Assembly (NCBI GenBank): GCA_020348885.1
Contig: CP070755.1
Location: 2,278,702 to 2,319,796 of the forward strand
Reading direction: 5' to 3'
Length of the DNA stretch: 41,095 nt
Origin: Candidatus Coatesiibacteriota bacterium
Lineage (GTDB): Bacteria > RBG-13-66-14 > B26-G2 > WVWN01 > G020348885
Shown here piece after piece: positions 24,269 to 31,731 of the stretch; position 1 is the stretch's first letter, and every line of letters starts with the position of its first letter. Position numbers and translations under genes: made by a program. The notes under the pieces are model-generated. The model did not search any database, was not told the origin of the DNA, and was given only the letters and a program-made list of their open reading frames with translations.

Positions 24269-25576
24269 TTGGTTAAGATAGCAACCTCGTTTCCGTTTAT
24301 AGCGTTGGTTCTCGCCGGCGTGATCACCGCGCAACCGGCGACGGCCGAATTAATACCTATAGACGGGACAGTCGCGATAGTAAACGACGACATCATCCTG
24401 GGGAGCGAAGTAGGGGAGCAGGTTCAATTCCTACTATCCCAGGTGGACCCCGCGATGGTCGAAGAAGCCGGCGGCGTCGCCGCGCTTACGGGAAGCGTTT
24501 TAAGCGACATGGTCGACAGCCGGCTCCTACTTCAACGCGCCGACGAGTTGGACATCGCCGTAGCCAAAGAAGAGGTGGATGCATTAGCGGAAGAGAACCT
24601 GGCCGCGTTCCGGGCGAACTTCGCGTCAGACGGGGAATTTGCGGCGGCTCTGGCCGAATTCGGTATTACCGAAAAAAGCCTGATGAAGTACTATAAGAAG
24701 AACATCAGGGAGCAGATGACTATTCGGCAGTTGATAGACCAGGAAATTTACCCGAAAATCGAGATAGATGAGAACGAAGCCCGAAACTTTTTCGAGTCGC
24801 ACAAATCGGAGTTCGCGGTTCCGACGCTCGTAGATATTTCCGAAATAGTCGTCGCGAAAAAACCGACAGAGAATTCCGCCACGGTGGTCCGAACGCTGGC
24901 GTTCGACCTGAAACGCCGGGCCGAGGCCGGCGCGGACTTCGGCGATCTCGCCCGCGAATATTCAGCCGCCGCCAACGCTTCTTCGGGCGGCGAATTCTCG
25001 TTTAAGCCGGGCGAGACGTACCCCGAGTTGGAGGCGGCGGTCGCGGTACTCGTACCGGGCCGGGTAAGCCAGCCGATAGAAATGACAGACGGTTACTGGC
25101 TGGTAGAACTTGTCGGTTTCGACGGCGAAACGTACGTAACCAGAACGATATTCTTACCGATATCCGTTACCGACGCTGACGTATCGGCGGCCAGGACGAA
25201 AATAGAACGCGCTTACGAGGCATTGGAACGCGGCGTATCCTTCGAAAACGTAGCCGAGGAGTACAGCGAAGAGGAGAGTACGGCAGGGGCCGGCGGCCGC
25301 GTCGGCGAGTTGGGCCTCGCGGCGCTTGCGCGTGACTTCCCTATAATAACCGCGGAGTTGGAGTATATGGAGCCGGGGGACTTTACGAGCGTCGTGGAAA
25401 GGGAAGAAGGTTTTTACATAATAAGACTCAACGGCAGGGAAGAAGGGTACGCCCGCGGGTACGAAGACGCGCGGGAACAGGTTATTGACGTTCTCAGGTC
25501 CGAACGTGTCGAGGACGAGTTAAGCGACTATATTCAGGATATTAAAGAGAAATCGTATATCAAGACGTTCCAGTAA
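24269..25576 (+). CDS. SurA-like periplasmic chaperone/peptidyl-prolyl isomerase
   Basis: A 435-residue periplasmic protein with an ordinary signal peptide (cleavage near ATAELIP) rather than a lipobox. It has the full SurA order: N-terminal domain (GTVAIVNDDIILGSEV, then DMVDSRLLLQRADELDI), a first parvulin domain (VDISEIVVAKKP, then GADFGDLAREYSAAANASSG, GGEFSF), and a second parvulin domain (VSFENVAEEYSEEESTAGAG, GGRVGEL, then FTSVVEREEGFYIIRL), ending in a helix. SurA carries unfolded outer-membrane proteins to the BAM complex. TTG start with GGAAAGGA upstream, only 5 nt after the previous gene, so it closes the operon. I do not assign the symbol surA because the canonical mfd/lptD neighbourhood is absent. 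Confidence 0.88.
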   Translation: MVKIATSFPFIALVLAGVITAQPATAELIPIDGTVAIVNDDIILGSEVGEQVQFLLSQVDPAMVEEAGGVAALTGSVLSDMVDSRLLLQRADELDIAVAKEEVDALAEENLAAFRANFASDGEFAAALAEFGITEKSLMKYYKKNIREQMTIRQLIDQEIYPKIEIDENEARNFFESHKSEFAVPTLVDISEIVVAKKPTENSATVVRTLAFDLKRRAEAGADFGDLAREYSAAANASSGGEFSFKPGETYPELEAAVAVLVPGRVSQPIEMTDGYWLVELVGFDGETYVTRTIFLPISVTDADVSAARTKIERAYEALERGVSFENVAEEYSEEESTAGAGGRVGELGLAALARDFPIITAELEYMEPGDFTSVVEREEGFYIIRLNGREEGYARGYEDAREQVIDVLRSERVEDELSDYIQDIKEKSYIKTFQ

Positions 25577-25602
25577 TATTTGAACCGACGTATAAGGGAT
25601 TA

Positions 25603-25814
25603 ATCAGGACGAAGGCTTTCGTTGCGGCCGTGACGGTCGTGATGGTTTTCATCGTACCGGCGGTCGCTTTTGTTTCGCCGGTGTATATGGGCACCGCCGA
25701 ACCGAGCTAGTCGACGAGTCGGATTTAGTAGTCAATAACGAACCAGCGGGAAAAGGGGCTTTCTAAAGTCCCGACGGATTCATACGTTCCGGGACTTACG
25801 TAAAAACCCTTTAA
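25603..25814 (+). pseudogene. Decayed copy of the adjacent small exported-protein gene
   Basis: Conceptual translation from ATC at 25603 (the likely former ATG, preceded by AAGGGA) gives a signal-peptide-like stretch ending FVSPVYMGTAEPS, then a stop at 25708-25710. One frame away, from 25701, it resumes as TELVDESDLVV, which matches TELVDNSSLVV of the intact gene at 25850. After an in-frame TAA at 25764-25766 it continues with DGFIRSGTYVKTL, resembling DDLIYSRAYVTVD of the intact gene. So a frameshift, at least one internal stop, a lost start codon and a missing segment mark it as a relic of a tandem duplicate. It is about half the length of the intact copy. Confidence 0.75.
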
Positions 25815-25849
25815 ATATACGATATCGAATCGTAGCAGGAGGTATGAGC

Positions 25850-26311
25850 ATGAAGAAGATCTATTTAGCGTCGGCCGTCATTATCTTATATACAGTATGT
25901 GCCGTCGCGTCTTTGGTTTATATGGACACGACAGAGCTGGTAGATAACTCCAGCCTGGTTGTGACGGGAGAAGTCGACAGGATCGAATCGTTTTACGGCG
26001 ACGACGATCTCATATACTCGCGCGCGTACGTAACCGTTGACGATTTCGTTAAGGGGGATTATGAAAACTATATCGTCGAAGTAGTGTACCCCGGCGGGAC
26101 GGTAGGCGGTACCGGTATGGCTACTTCGATATCCCCTCGGTTTGAACTCGGTATGCAAGTCGTGCTTTTCCTTAAACAAGACGACGCCGGCGAGTACGTG
26201 TTGACGAACCACGCCGGATCGAAGTTCACGGTAGTAAGCGACACAGTCGTTGAGAAAGGGATTACGTTGGACGAGTTCGTCGCGGAGATAGCGGCGGCCG
26301 TCAATCGATAA
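25850..26311 (+). CDS. Small exported protein preceding a matrixin-like protease
   Basis: A 153-residue exported protein from the ATG at 25850, with AGGAGG seven bases upstream; an ATG at 25844 is too close to that site. A signal peptide is followed by a beta-rich domain with VTGEVDRIES, then AYVTVDDFVKGDYE and VEVVYPGGTVGGTGM, then FELGMQVVLFL. This pattern (a strand series, GG.VGG, then a VLFL strand) is one I associate with small proteins coded beside matrixin-type metalloproteases, and such a protease gene follows after 12 nt. It may act as its partner, inhibitor or chaperone; that is inference. A decayed copy sits just upstream. Confidence 0.75.
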   Translation: MKKIYLASAVIILYTVCAVASLVYMDTTELVDNSSLVVTGEVDRIESFYGDDDLIYSRAYVTVDDFVKGDYENYIVEVVYPGGTVGGTGMATSISPRFELGMQVVLFLKQDDAGEYVLTNHAGSKFTVVSDTVVEKGITLDEFVAEIAAAVNR

Positions 26312-26323
26312 AGGACGGTAAGG

Positions 26324-27538
26324 ATGAATAGGGTTCCAGCTGTTACTTATCTATTGATAATCGTCGCTATCGGTTACGCCGGGGCGTGGGAACTTATCTA
26401 TTGGGACGCGGGCCACTACGCCCGATGGAAGGATAGCGACCTTCCAGTGACGTACAGGGCCAACGAGTCCGGTACGCCCGACTGCGGCGGGGAGTTTACG
26501 GCGTTGGAAGCGTCGTTGGATACTTGGACGAACGTCACAACGTCCTATTTCGATTTCAACTACGGGCCCAAGACTTCGAAGAAGGACACGAAGCTCGACG
26601 GCGTAAACCTGTTTTATTGGGCGGAGACGCAGGCCGACCTTCCGTACGCCGGTAATTATATAGCCGTAAACACGTTCTGGACGTCCGGCGAGGATATGGG
26701 CGATTGGTACGCGACCGTCGAAACGGATATATGCTTTAACGGTTATCACTACGACTGGTCCGACTCGGGCGAATCCGGCAAGATGGACGTGCAGAACATA
26801 GCTACCCACGAAACGGGACACGCGTTAGCTCTGGCCGACCTTTACGATGTTGGCTCTAAAGAGTTTACTATGTGCGGGTATTCATCTTACGGGGAGACCA
26901 AGAAGCGTACACTCGAGTACGACGATATCCGAGGTATATCCAGCGCCGAGTTGTACGGGTATACCGGGATAACCCTGGAAGATTTTGAGGCGGCGGCTGG
27001 CCTTGACAACATAGAAGTAACGTGGGTCGTTAGTAGCGAAACCGGTCTGGCGGGTTATAACCTGTACCGGGCGCTTGACGGGGAAGCTGAATACGCGAAA
27101 CTGAACGCCGCGCTCATAAGCGGCGAATCGCCCTATTACTACCTGGACGAAGAATTCGAGCCGGGAATGACGTATAAATACCTGCTGGAAGCGGTCGATA
27201 TAGCCGGCGGTACGGAAACGTTCGGGCCCGACATCGCGACTGCGCCGACGGGCGATGGTAGACCTGTTTTATCGTTGGCTCAGAATAGTCCCAATCCGGT
27301 TACGAACGACACATCGATCCGTTTTTCGATACCCGAAGCAGGACGGGTGTCGTTGGGAGTTTACGACCTGACTGGGCGGAAAGTAATTACCCTCTACGAT
27401 GGTGACGCGAACGCAGGCGAACACGAATTGGAATGGGACTTACGGGGCGACAGAGGCGTTCGGGTTGCCCCCGGGGTTTACCTGTACCGTTTGATGGCGG
27501 GTGGCGAAAACGTCGTACGAAAGATGGTAGTGCGATGA
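26324..27538 (+). CDS. Secreted matrixin-like metalloprotease with C-terminal sorting-type tail
   Basis: A 404-residue exported protein. The metzincin motif HETGHALALAD (His162, Glu163, His166, Asp172) and a Met-turn candidate in FTMCGYSS (Met183) identify a zinc protease; the third ligand is Asp rather than the commoner His. An N-terminal signal peptide, catalytic domain (about 25-205), a fibronectin-III-like domain (about 215-305: AGYNLYRALDG, YKYLLEAVD) and an FlgD/Por-type C-terminal tail (LSLAQNSPNP, VYDLTGRKV, GVYLYRLMAGG, ending VRKMVVR) are seen in order. Such tails direct export and surface anchoring through type IX or similar systems in other bacteria. Translated just after the gene at 25850. 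Confidence 0.88.
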   Translation: MNRVPAVTYLLIIVAIGYAGAWELIYWDAGHYARWKDSDLPVTYRANESGTPDCGGEFTALEASLDTWTNVTTSYFDFNYGPKTSKKDTKLDGVNLFYWAETQADLPYAGNYIAVNTFWTSGEDMGDWYATVETDICFNGYHYDWSDSGESGKMDVQNIATHETGHALALADLYDVGSKEFTMCGYSSYGETKKRTLEYDDIRGISSAELYGYTGITLEDFEAAAGLDNIEVTWVVSSETGLAGYNLYRALDGEAEYAKLNAALISGESPYYYLDEEFEPGMTYKYLLEAVDIAGGTETFGPDIATAPTGDGRPVLSLAQNSPNPVTNDTSIRFSIPEAGRVSLGVYDLTGRKVITLYDGDANAGEHELEWDLRGDRGVRVAPGVYLYRLMAGGENVVRKMVVR

Positions 27539-27567
27539 AAGCCGGTCCGTATTGAGTATAATAGCGT

Positions 27568-27592
27568 GCGCCGGGGATCCGGCGCCCTTTTT
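27568..27592 (+). terminator. Terminator of the matrixin gene pair
   Basis: GCGCCGG (27568-27574), loop GGAT and CCGGCGC (27579-27585), followed by CCTTTTT. Confidence 0.9.
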
Positions 27593-27707
27593 ATGGTATA
27601 ATACGCTTTCGATTAAACTGTAGGCCGGTTTTTTGCGACAATTATAATAATGTCCGTTTAGTCGGTTATTCCGCTTTTCTTTTCGGCGCCCGAAACCCGG
27701 ACGTAAA

Positions 27708-28358
27708 ATGGCCAAAAGGGATACAAAATACCCGGTCCCGGATTCGATTAAAAAGGTTTACAACGAAGCCGTCGGGCTAATGGAGGACGACCCCGTAAGC
27801 GCTCGGGGAATCATCGAGGGGCTTCTGGAACTAGAGCCCGACGAGCCCAGACTTCTAAACTCGTTGGGCAATACTTACTTCGTAGAGGGCGAGCTGGAAA
27901 CGGCGGAGGAGTACTTCCTCGAGGCCCTCAAACGTGGCCCTGATTTTTCGATTCCCAACAGCAACCTCAGTTCGGTTTACAGTAAGATGGGCCGCTACGA
28001 AGAATCCGCCAAGTACGCGGCACGGGCTATCAAATGCTTCAAGGCTTCCGCTATCCCGTGGAACACTTTAGGTATTTATTACGCTCGGTCCGGCGACTAT
28101 AAGACCGCCCTCGAATACTTCCTGGCTTCGTATTCGTACGACGGGGATTACCTTGTGGCGGCTTACAACGCCGCTTGTTCATATGCCGTTCTGGGTGAGC
28201 CCGATAAAGCGTTGTCGTACTTGGAGAAAGCGTTGGAGGACCGACGATACGTTAAGGCCACAGAGACCGACCCCGACCTCGATTCGTTACGGGATATCAC
28301 CCGGTTCCGGGAAATGTTCGCTGCCGCTAAGTCCGAGTTAGACCCGAAGGGAGATTAA
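27708..28358 (+). CDS. Tetratricopeptide-repeat protein
   Basis: A 216-residue cytoplasmic protein without a signal peptide. It carries about four TPR units, beginning near residue 50 (LLNSLGNTYFVEGELETAEE, then SNLSSVYSKMGRYEESAKYA, WNTLGIYYARSGDYKTALEY, and YNAACSYAVLGEPDKALSYL). The last is followed by DPDLDSLRD.TRFREMF, a cap common in TPR proteins. TPR arrays are protein-binding scaffolds. The start at 27708 has no clear ribosome site. A TATAAT with TGG extension at 27597-27602 and a second TATAAT at 27643-27648 lie in the 115-nt upstream region. It is monocistronic and ends with its own terminator; partner unknown. Confidence 0.88.
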   Translation: MAKRDTKYPVPDSIKKVYNEAVGLMEDDPVSARGIIEGLLELEPDEPRLLNSLGNTYFVEGELETAEEYFLEALKRGPDFSIPNSNLSSVYSKMGRYEESAKYAARAIKCFKASAIPWNTLGIYYARSGDYKTALEYFLASYSYDGDYLVAAYNAACSYAVLGEPDKALSYLEKALEDRRYVKATETDPDLDSLRDITRFREMFAAAKSELDPKGD

Positions 28359-28380
28359 CGGCGAGTTAATAGACCTTATT

Positions 28381-28404
28381 AACCCGCCGCCCCGCGGGTT
28401 TTTT
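28381..28404 (+). terminator. Terminator of the TPR gene
   Basis: ACCCGC (28382-28387), loop CGCCCC and GCGGGT (28394-28399), followed by a T run. Confidence 0.88.
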
Positions 28405-28449
28405 ATTGCGGAAGTCGTGCTAACCGCTCCGTCCGGAGCGCTCTTAACC

Positions 28450-28542
28450 TCAAGGGTTATTATCGCACGCGAGTAATACCAACGGCGCCAACGTCAAGAA
28501 TATGACGATTATGGATAACGATATCCTTTTTAGCCCTTCCAC
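28450..28542 (-). CDS. Mini-lipoprotein of 30 residues
   Basis: A very short gene 24 nt downstream of the DUF3352-like gene. GTG at 28542 is preceded by GGAGGG five bases upstream. The product has a basic N terminus, a hydrophobic core, the lipobox LLAC and only four residues after the Cys (DNNP) before the TGA. It is an almost complete lipoprotein signal followed by a stub, similar in plan to entericidin-like or lysis-type small lipoproteins, though no homology is claimed. The combination of ribosome site, lipobox and operon position makes chance unlikely. It may be a membrane-anchored peptide or regulator. Confidence 0.65.
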   Translation of the reverse strand: MEGLKRISLSIIVIFLTLAPLVLLACDNNP

Positions 28543-28566
28543 TTGTTCCCTCCGTTCTTTGCCCGG

Positions 28567-30327
28567 TTAGAAATCAACCGACGTAGAACCGGCCTCGAAA
28601 GGCGAGTACAAAGCCTGCCAGAGGCCATACGCGTGCCCTTCGTAAAGCACGCCGTCGTCGACAGGCTTAATTGCTAACGTTACCGGGCGGAGCATCATCT
28701 CGAGCGCGGCCGCCCGTTCCGCGTCGTCGCCGTAAGTTACCATCGCCCGATAGTCGATATGGACGAGTACGCTCTGCTCGGGAGAAAGGCGTGCCATATT
28801 CTCGACGAAGTCGGCGTCGGTTGACAGGAGGTTGCCGGTTATAACTTCTTTTAGCGCGCTTTCGATTTCGGTTCCGTCGGCGGACGAGTAAATCCAGCCG
28901 CCGTATTCTGCGAGCGTGAACGTCTCGTCTTCGGACTCGAATTCTACGAAGCGCGTTCCGGCCGGTCCGTCGTACTCGGTAAAGACGATATCTTCGGCGG
29001 AGTCGGCCAGTTCTTTCAGGCCGACATTGAAGGCGTTAGGGTCTTCTAGTTCGGTTATAAACAGGTAACGACCTTCCGATACGTCGGGGAAGTACGCGTC
29101 TTGGTCACCGGCTGCGGCGTCGGTGGCTTCCCGGTAACAAAAAGCGAACTCGCCGCCTAACGACGGGAGGAGATCCGGCGCGTTCGTGTCCATTAAACGG
29201 ACAAACGACGCGAATTCCTCACCGAATTCGTCGTCAACCTCGCTAATAGACCGGAGCGAATCGCTCGTCAGCATTTCGGCGAACCCGCCGCTGGAATAGA
29301 ACACGTACGCGCCGAAACCGGCGGGCGCCGCGCCGGGACCTTTAAGTACGGCCGATTTCCCGAATAACGGCGCGTAGTCGGAACCTGCGAAATCGGGTAT
29401 ATACGCGAACGCTTCATCTGCAGAACCGGAATCGTCGTACGACACGGTGTAGACGAAAGCCCTGACGTCGCTGGCGATCGCTTTAAAAAATCTATCAGCG
29501 CCGTCGTCGTGCTCGGACGGCCTGAGTTCCTCGGCGACCTCGGGCGCGACCGCCGCCAGCCGGTCCAAGTTCACGTACTCGACTAAATCGGACGGTCCGC
29601 TAACTGCTGCCGTGCACGCTAAGTATTTCTCGTCGTCGGAAAGGCGGCCGGAACCTCGGGCGGCTTTCTCGATATGCTCGAATATCCGTTCCTCGTCGGA
29701 TATTACGAACCAGGCGCCGTCGTCGCCGATATATATGTCTTTTACTTCTTTGAATCTATCGATACTGTCCGGCGCGTAGCGGGTTTCGGTCTCCTCGGTT
29801 ATCTTGACGGCCGCGTAATCGAAACCGTGGCCCTTCTCGTGTTTAACGTCCACCTCGCGTTTGCGGTACCAGTCGCCGTCGCGTTCCTCGTACGCCGAAT
29901 CTTCCAACGCATCAAAAATCCGGGCTATTATAGATTCATAATCAGCCCGGTCCGGCGGTATCTCGGCCGCGAGGACTATGCGAACGACCGGATGGACGTC
30001 GCCGTACTCGTCGACTTCGCCGCCGCGGCCGAAGCGGGCCCCGTCGTAAACGGCGAACGCGACATCGCCGCCGAACTCGCCGATCAGTTCTTCGAACGTC
30101 AGGTCGGTACCTGTTTCCTCGAAGAACTCGTTAAGGTCGTCGGGGGAGGCCTGTTCTTCGGCGAACAGCGGCGACGTGAATATCTCGTCGGCGAACGCAG
30201 CAGCGTCCGATACCGAGATGAACGCGAACGCGTTATCGGGGAGAACGTCGGCGGCGCCGGGGGATTCGGCGGACGCAGGGGATATCGAAAACGCCAGAAC
30301 CGTGATTATCATTATCTTTTGTACCAT
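28567..30327 (-). CDS. Large secreted DUF3352-like protein
   Basis: A 586-residue exported protein with a signal peptide (KIMIITVLAFSISPASA). After it come alternating motifs of the DUF3352 type: VLPDNAFAFISVSDAAAFAD near the N terminus, a central YLACTAAVSGPSDLVEYVNL stretch, and repeated FAFCYREA, ALYSPF-like segments. The protein is strongly acidic. DUF3352-type proteins are exported, of unknown function, and probably bind other envelope factors. ATG at 30327 follows CGGAG at seven bases. The upstream small membrane protein ends 20 nt earlier, and the mini-lipoprotein follows, so these are co-transcribed. Identity with DUF3352 is by pattern only. Confidence 0.7.
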   Translation of the reverse strand: MVQKIMIITVLAFSISPASAESPGAADVLPDNAFAFISVSDAAAFADEIFTSPLFAEEQASPDDLNEFFEETGTDLTFEELIGEFGGDVAFAVYDGARFGRGGEVDEYGDVHPVVRIVLAAEIPPDRADYESIIARIFDALEDSAYEERDGDWYRKREVDVKHEKGHGFDYAAVKITEETETRYAPDSIDRFKEVKDIYIGDDGAWFVISDEERIFEHIEKAARGSGRLSDDEKYLACTAAVSGPSDLVEYVNLDRLAAVAPEVAEELRPSEHDDGADRFFKAIASDVRAFVYTVSYDDSGSADEAFAYIPDFAGSDYAPLFGKSAVLKGPGAAPAGFGAYVFYSSGGFAEMLTSDSLRSISEVDDEFGEEFASFVRLMDTNAPDLLPSLGGEFAFCYREATDAAAGDQDAYFPDVSEGRYLFITELEDPNAFNVGLKELADSAEDIVFTEYDGPAGTRFVEFESEDETFTLAEYGGWIYSSADGTEIESALKEVITGNLLSTDADFVENMARLSPEQSVLVHIDYRAMVTYGDDAERAAALEMMLRPVTLAIKPVDDGVLYEGHAYGLWQALYSPFEAGSTSVDF

Positions 30328-30347
30328 ATTTAACTCCGATCTTTCGG

Positions 30348-30587
30348 TTATGGTTCGCTGTTTCTATGCCTTTCCGCATCCCGCCGTTTCCTGTACAGTC
30401 CGTTCAACCCCCAGAACGACGCGACGCCTGGAAGAATGCCCACTATGGCGTAACCCCCAACGCCTGGTATTAACCATAGTACCGCCGTAAGCACAGCGCT
30501 TATCAACAGCGATACGGCGAGCGAAACGAGTAACGCTTTCTTATACAAGGTCGCGTCGAGTATTACGTTACTGCGGCTCCGTTCCAA
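30348..30587 (-). CDS. Small two-helix membrane protein
   Basis: A 79-residue protein from the TTG at 30587, which overlaps the glycosyltransferase stop by 25 nt. A shorter form begins at a TTG at 30548. Two hydrophobic helices (KALLVSLAVSLLISAVLTAV and VGGYAIVGILPGVASFWGL) are separated by a short turn, and a basic tail (YRKRRDAERHRN) should face the cytoplasm. No clear ribosome site, so the start is uncertain; the reading frame itself is supported by its hydrophobicity pattern and tight position between two genes. Family unknown. It lies between the glycosyltransferase and the DUF3352-like gene in a single operon. Confidence 0.6.
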   Translation of the reverse strand: MERSRSNVILDATLYKKALLVSLAVSLLISAVLTAVLWLIPGVGGYAIVGILPGVASFWGLNGLYRKRRDAERHRNSEP

Positions 30588-31606
30588 ACGGCTTCGGAAA
30601 GCTCTTCGGCCGTTTCTTTCATCCCGCCCGAAAGCCATTCTACTATATAATCGGTCGGGGCCGGTAGAGAATGTTTGACAGGTTCGGCCTTCTCTAGCAA
30701 TCCGGCGATTATATCGGGCCGCGGGGATTGAATCGACTTGCCCAATCCCCATTCTTCCAGCGCGGTTACGTTGCAGGTCTGTTCGTACTGGCCCCATATC
30801 GGTATGGAAATCGTAGGTTTCCCCAGGTAAAGGCATTCGCTGAGGAGCGTGAACCCGGCGCAACAAACGACGGCACGAGCGGACGCGAGGTCGCCGATAA
30901 AACCGGTGGACGAGAACTCCTTAATCGTCACGTTTTCGCCCTCGGGTACGTAGTTCTTGCGGTTTGGGTACGCAATTACGTCGTAATCGGCCATCTCGGG
31001 CGCGGAAAATAGGGCGTCAATGGTCTCTTCGATGTAAGCCGGCAAGTAAACGAGTATGTGCGAACCGGTCGAGACTTCGGCGGCCCTTATCTCCGGACGT
31101 ATTATCGGCGGGAGTGTAGTCGGCGTACAACGCCGCCAGTGGAGGCCTAGAGGTACATCCACCGGCGCGTAGTTCTGGAAGACCAGCTCGGCGAACGGGT
31201 CCTTAAACGCGGGCCGGGGCGCGTCGCCCCAGAACGCGTACTGATGGGCGATACCCACGGTTTTCACGCCGTTCATACGGCCCCACCAGGCGGATATCGG
31301 TTCGAAGTCGGTAATGACTAAGTCATATGGGCCTTCGACGGATTGGTAGTCGTCCCAGAGTTGAAACGGTCGGAACGCGGCGAGAGTCCCCAGGTAGGAT
31401 ATACCGCCGTCGCCGTACTTGAAGTTCAGGCCGTGGAAGGCTTTATACGGCTCCAGATCCGGGTGGCGCCGGGACGCGCTTTCGCTGGTCGTCCCCGAGC
31501 TGATGACGTCCAGGTCGAGACCCGCCGCTTTCAACCGCGGCACTAACGTAAGCGCCCGCGAGAAGTGCCCGTTCCCCGTGGACTGAAAACCGTAAAGTAC
31601 CGACAT
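30563..31606 (-). CDS. Glycosyltransferase, GT-B fold
   Basis: A 347-residue GT-B-type glycosyltransferase of the PF13528-like family. N-terminal LYGFQSTGNGHFSRAL is the family signature (a nucleotide-binding GHxxR-type loop), followed by LVITDFEPISAWWGRMNG, GIAHQYAF, and the donor-binding C-terminal half with CCAGFTLLSECLYLGKPTIS and IPIWGQYEQ. It should transfer a sugar from a nucleotide donor onto a lipid or glycan at the inner face of the membrane. ATG at 31606 is preceded by AAAGGCGG; a TTG at 31612 is a weaker choice. A near-consensus promoter lies at 31625-31653. First gene of a four-gene operon; the acceptor is unknown. Confidence 0.88.
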   Translation of the reverse strand: MSVLYGFQSTGNGHFSRALTLVPRLKAAGLDLDVISSGTTSESASRRHPDLEPYKAFHGLNFKYGDGGISYLGTLAAFRPFQLWDDYQSVEGPYDLVITDFEPISAWWGRMNGVKTVGIAHQYAFWGDAPRPAFKDPFAELVFQNYAPVDVPLGLHWRRCTPTTLPPIIRPEIRAAEVSTGSHILVYLPAYIEETIDALFSAPEMADYDVIAYPNRKNYVPEGENVTIKEFSSTGFIGDLASARAVVCCAGFTLLSECLYLGKPTISIPIWGQYEQTCNVTALEEWGLGKSIQSPRPDIIAGLLEKAEPVKHSLPAPTDYIVEWLSGGMKETAEELSEAVWNGAAVT

Positions 31607-31624
31607 CGTCAACCGCCTTTCCCG

Positions 31625-31653
31625 ATATTAAAAAGCGCGTCGATGACTGTCAA
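31625..31653 (-). promoter_or_regulatory. Promoter for the glycosyltransferase operon
   Basis: Minus strand TTGACA (31648-31653), a 17-nt spacer and TAATAT (31625-31630), close to consensus and back to back with the protease promoter. Confidence 0.7.
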
Positions 31654-31682
31654 GTCTTATCGGACGCGTAACCGTTTTAAAA

Positions 31683-31711
31683 TTGACCTTCGAGGTTCGA
31701 TATAGTAGAAT
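31683..31711 (+). promoter_or_regulatory. Promoter for the large metalloprotease
   Basis: TTGACC (31683-31688), a 17-nt spacer and TAGAAT (31706-31711), just upstream of AAAGGAG and the ATG at 31732. Confidence 0.6.
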
Positions 31712-31731
31712 ACCCGGAGAAAGGAGCTTCT

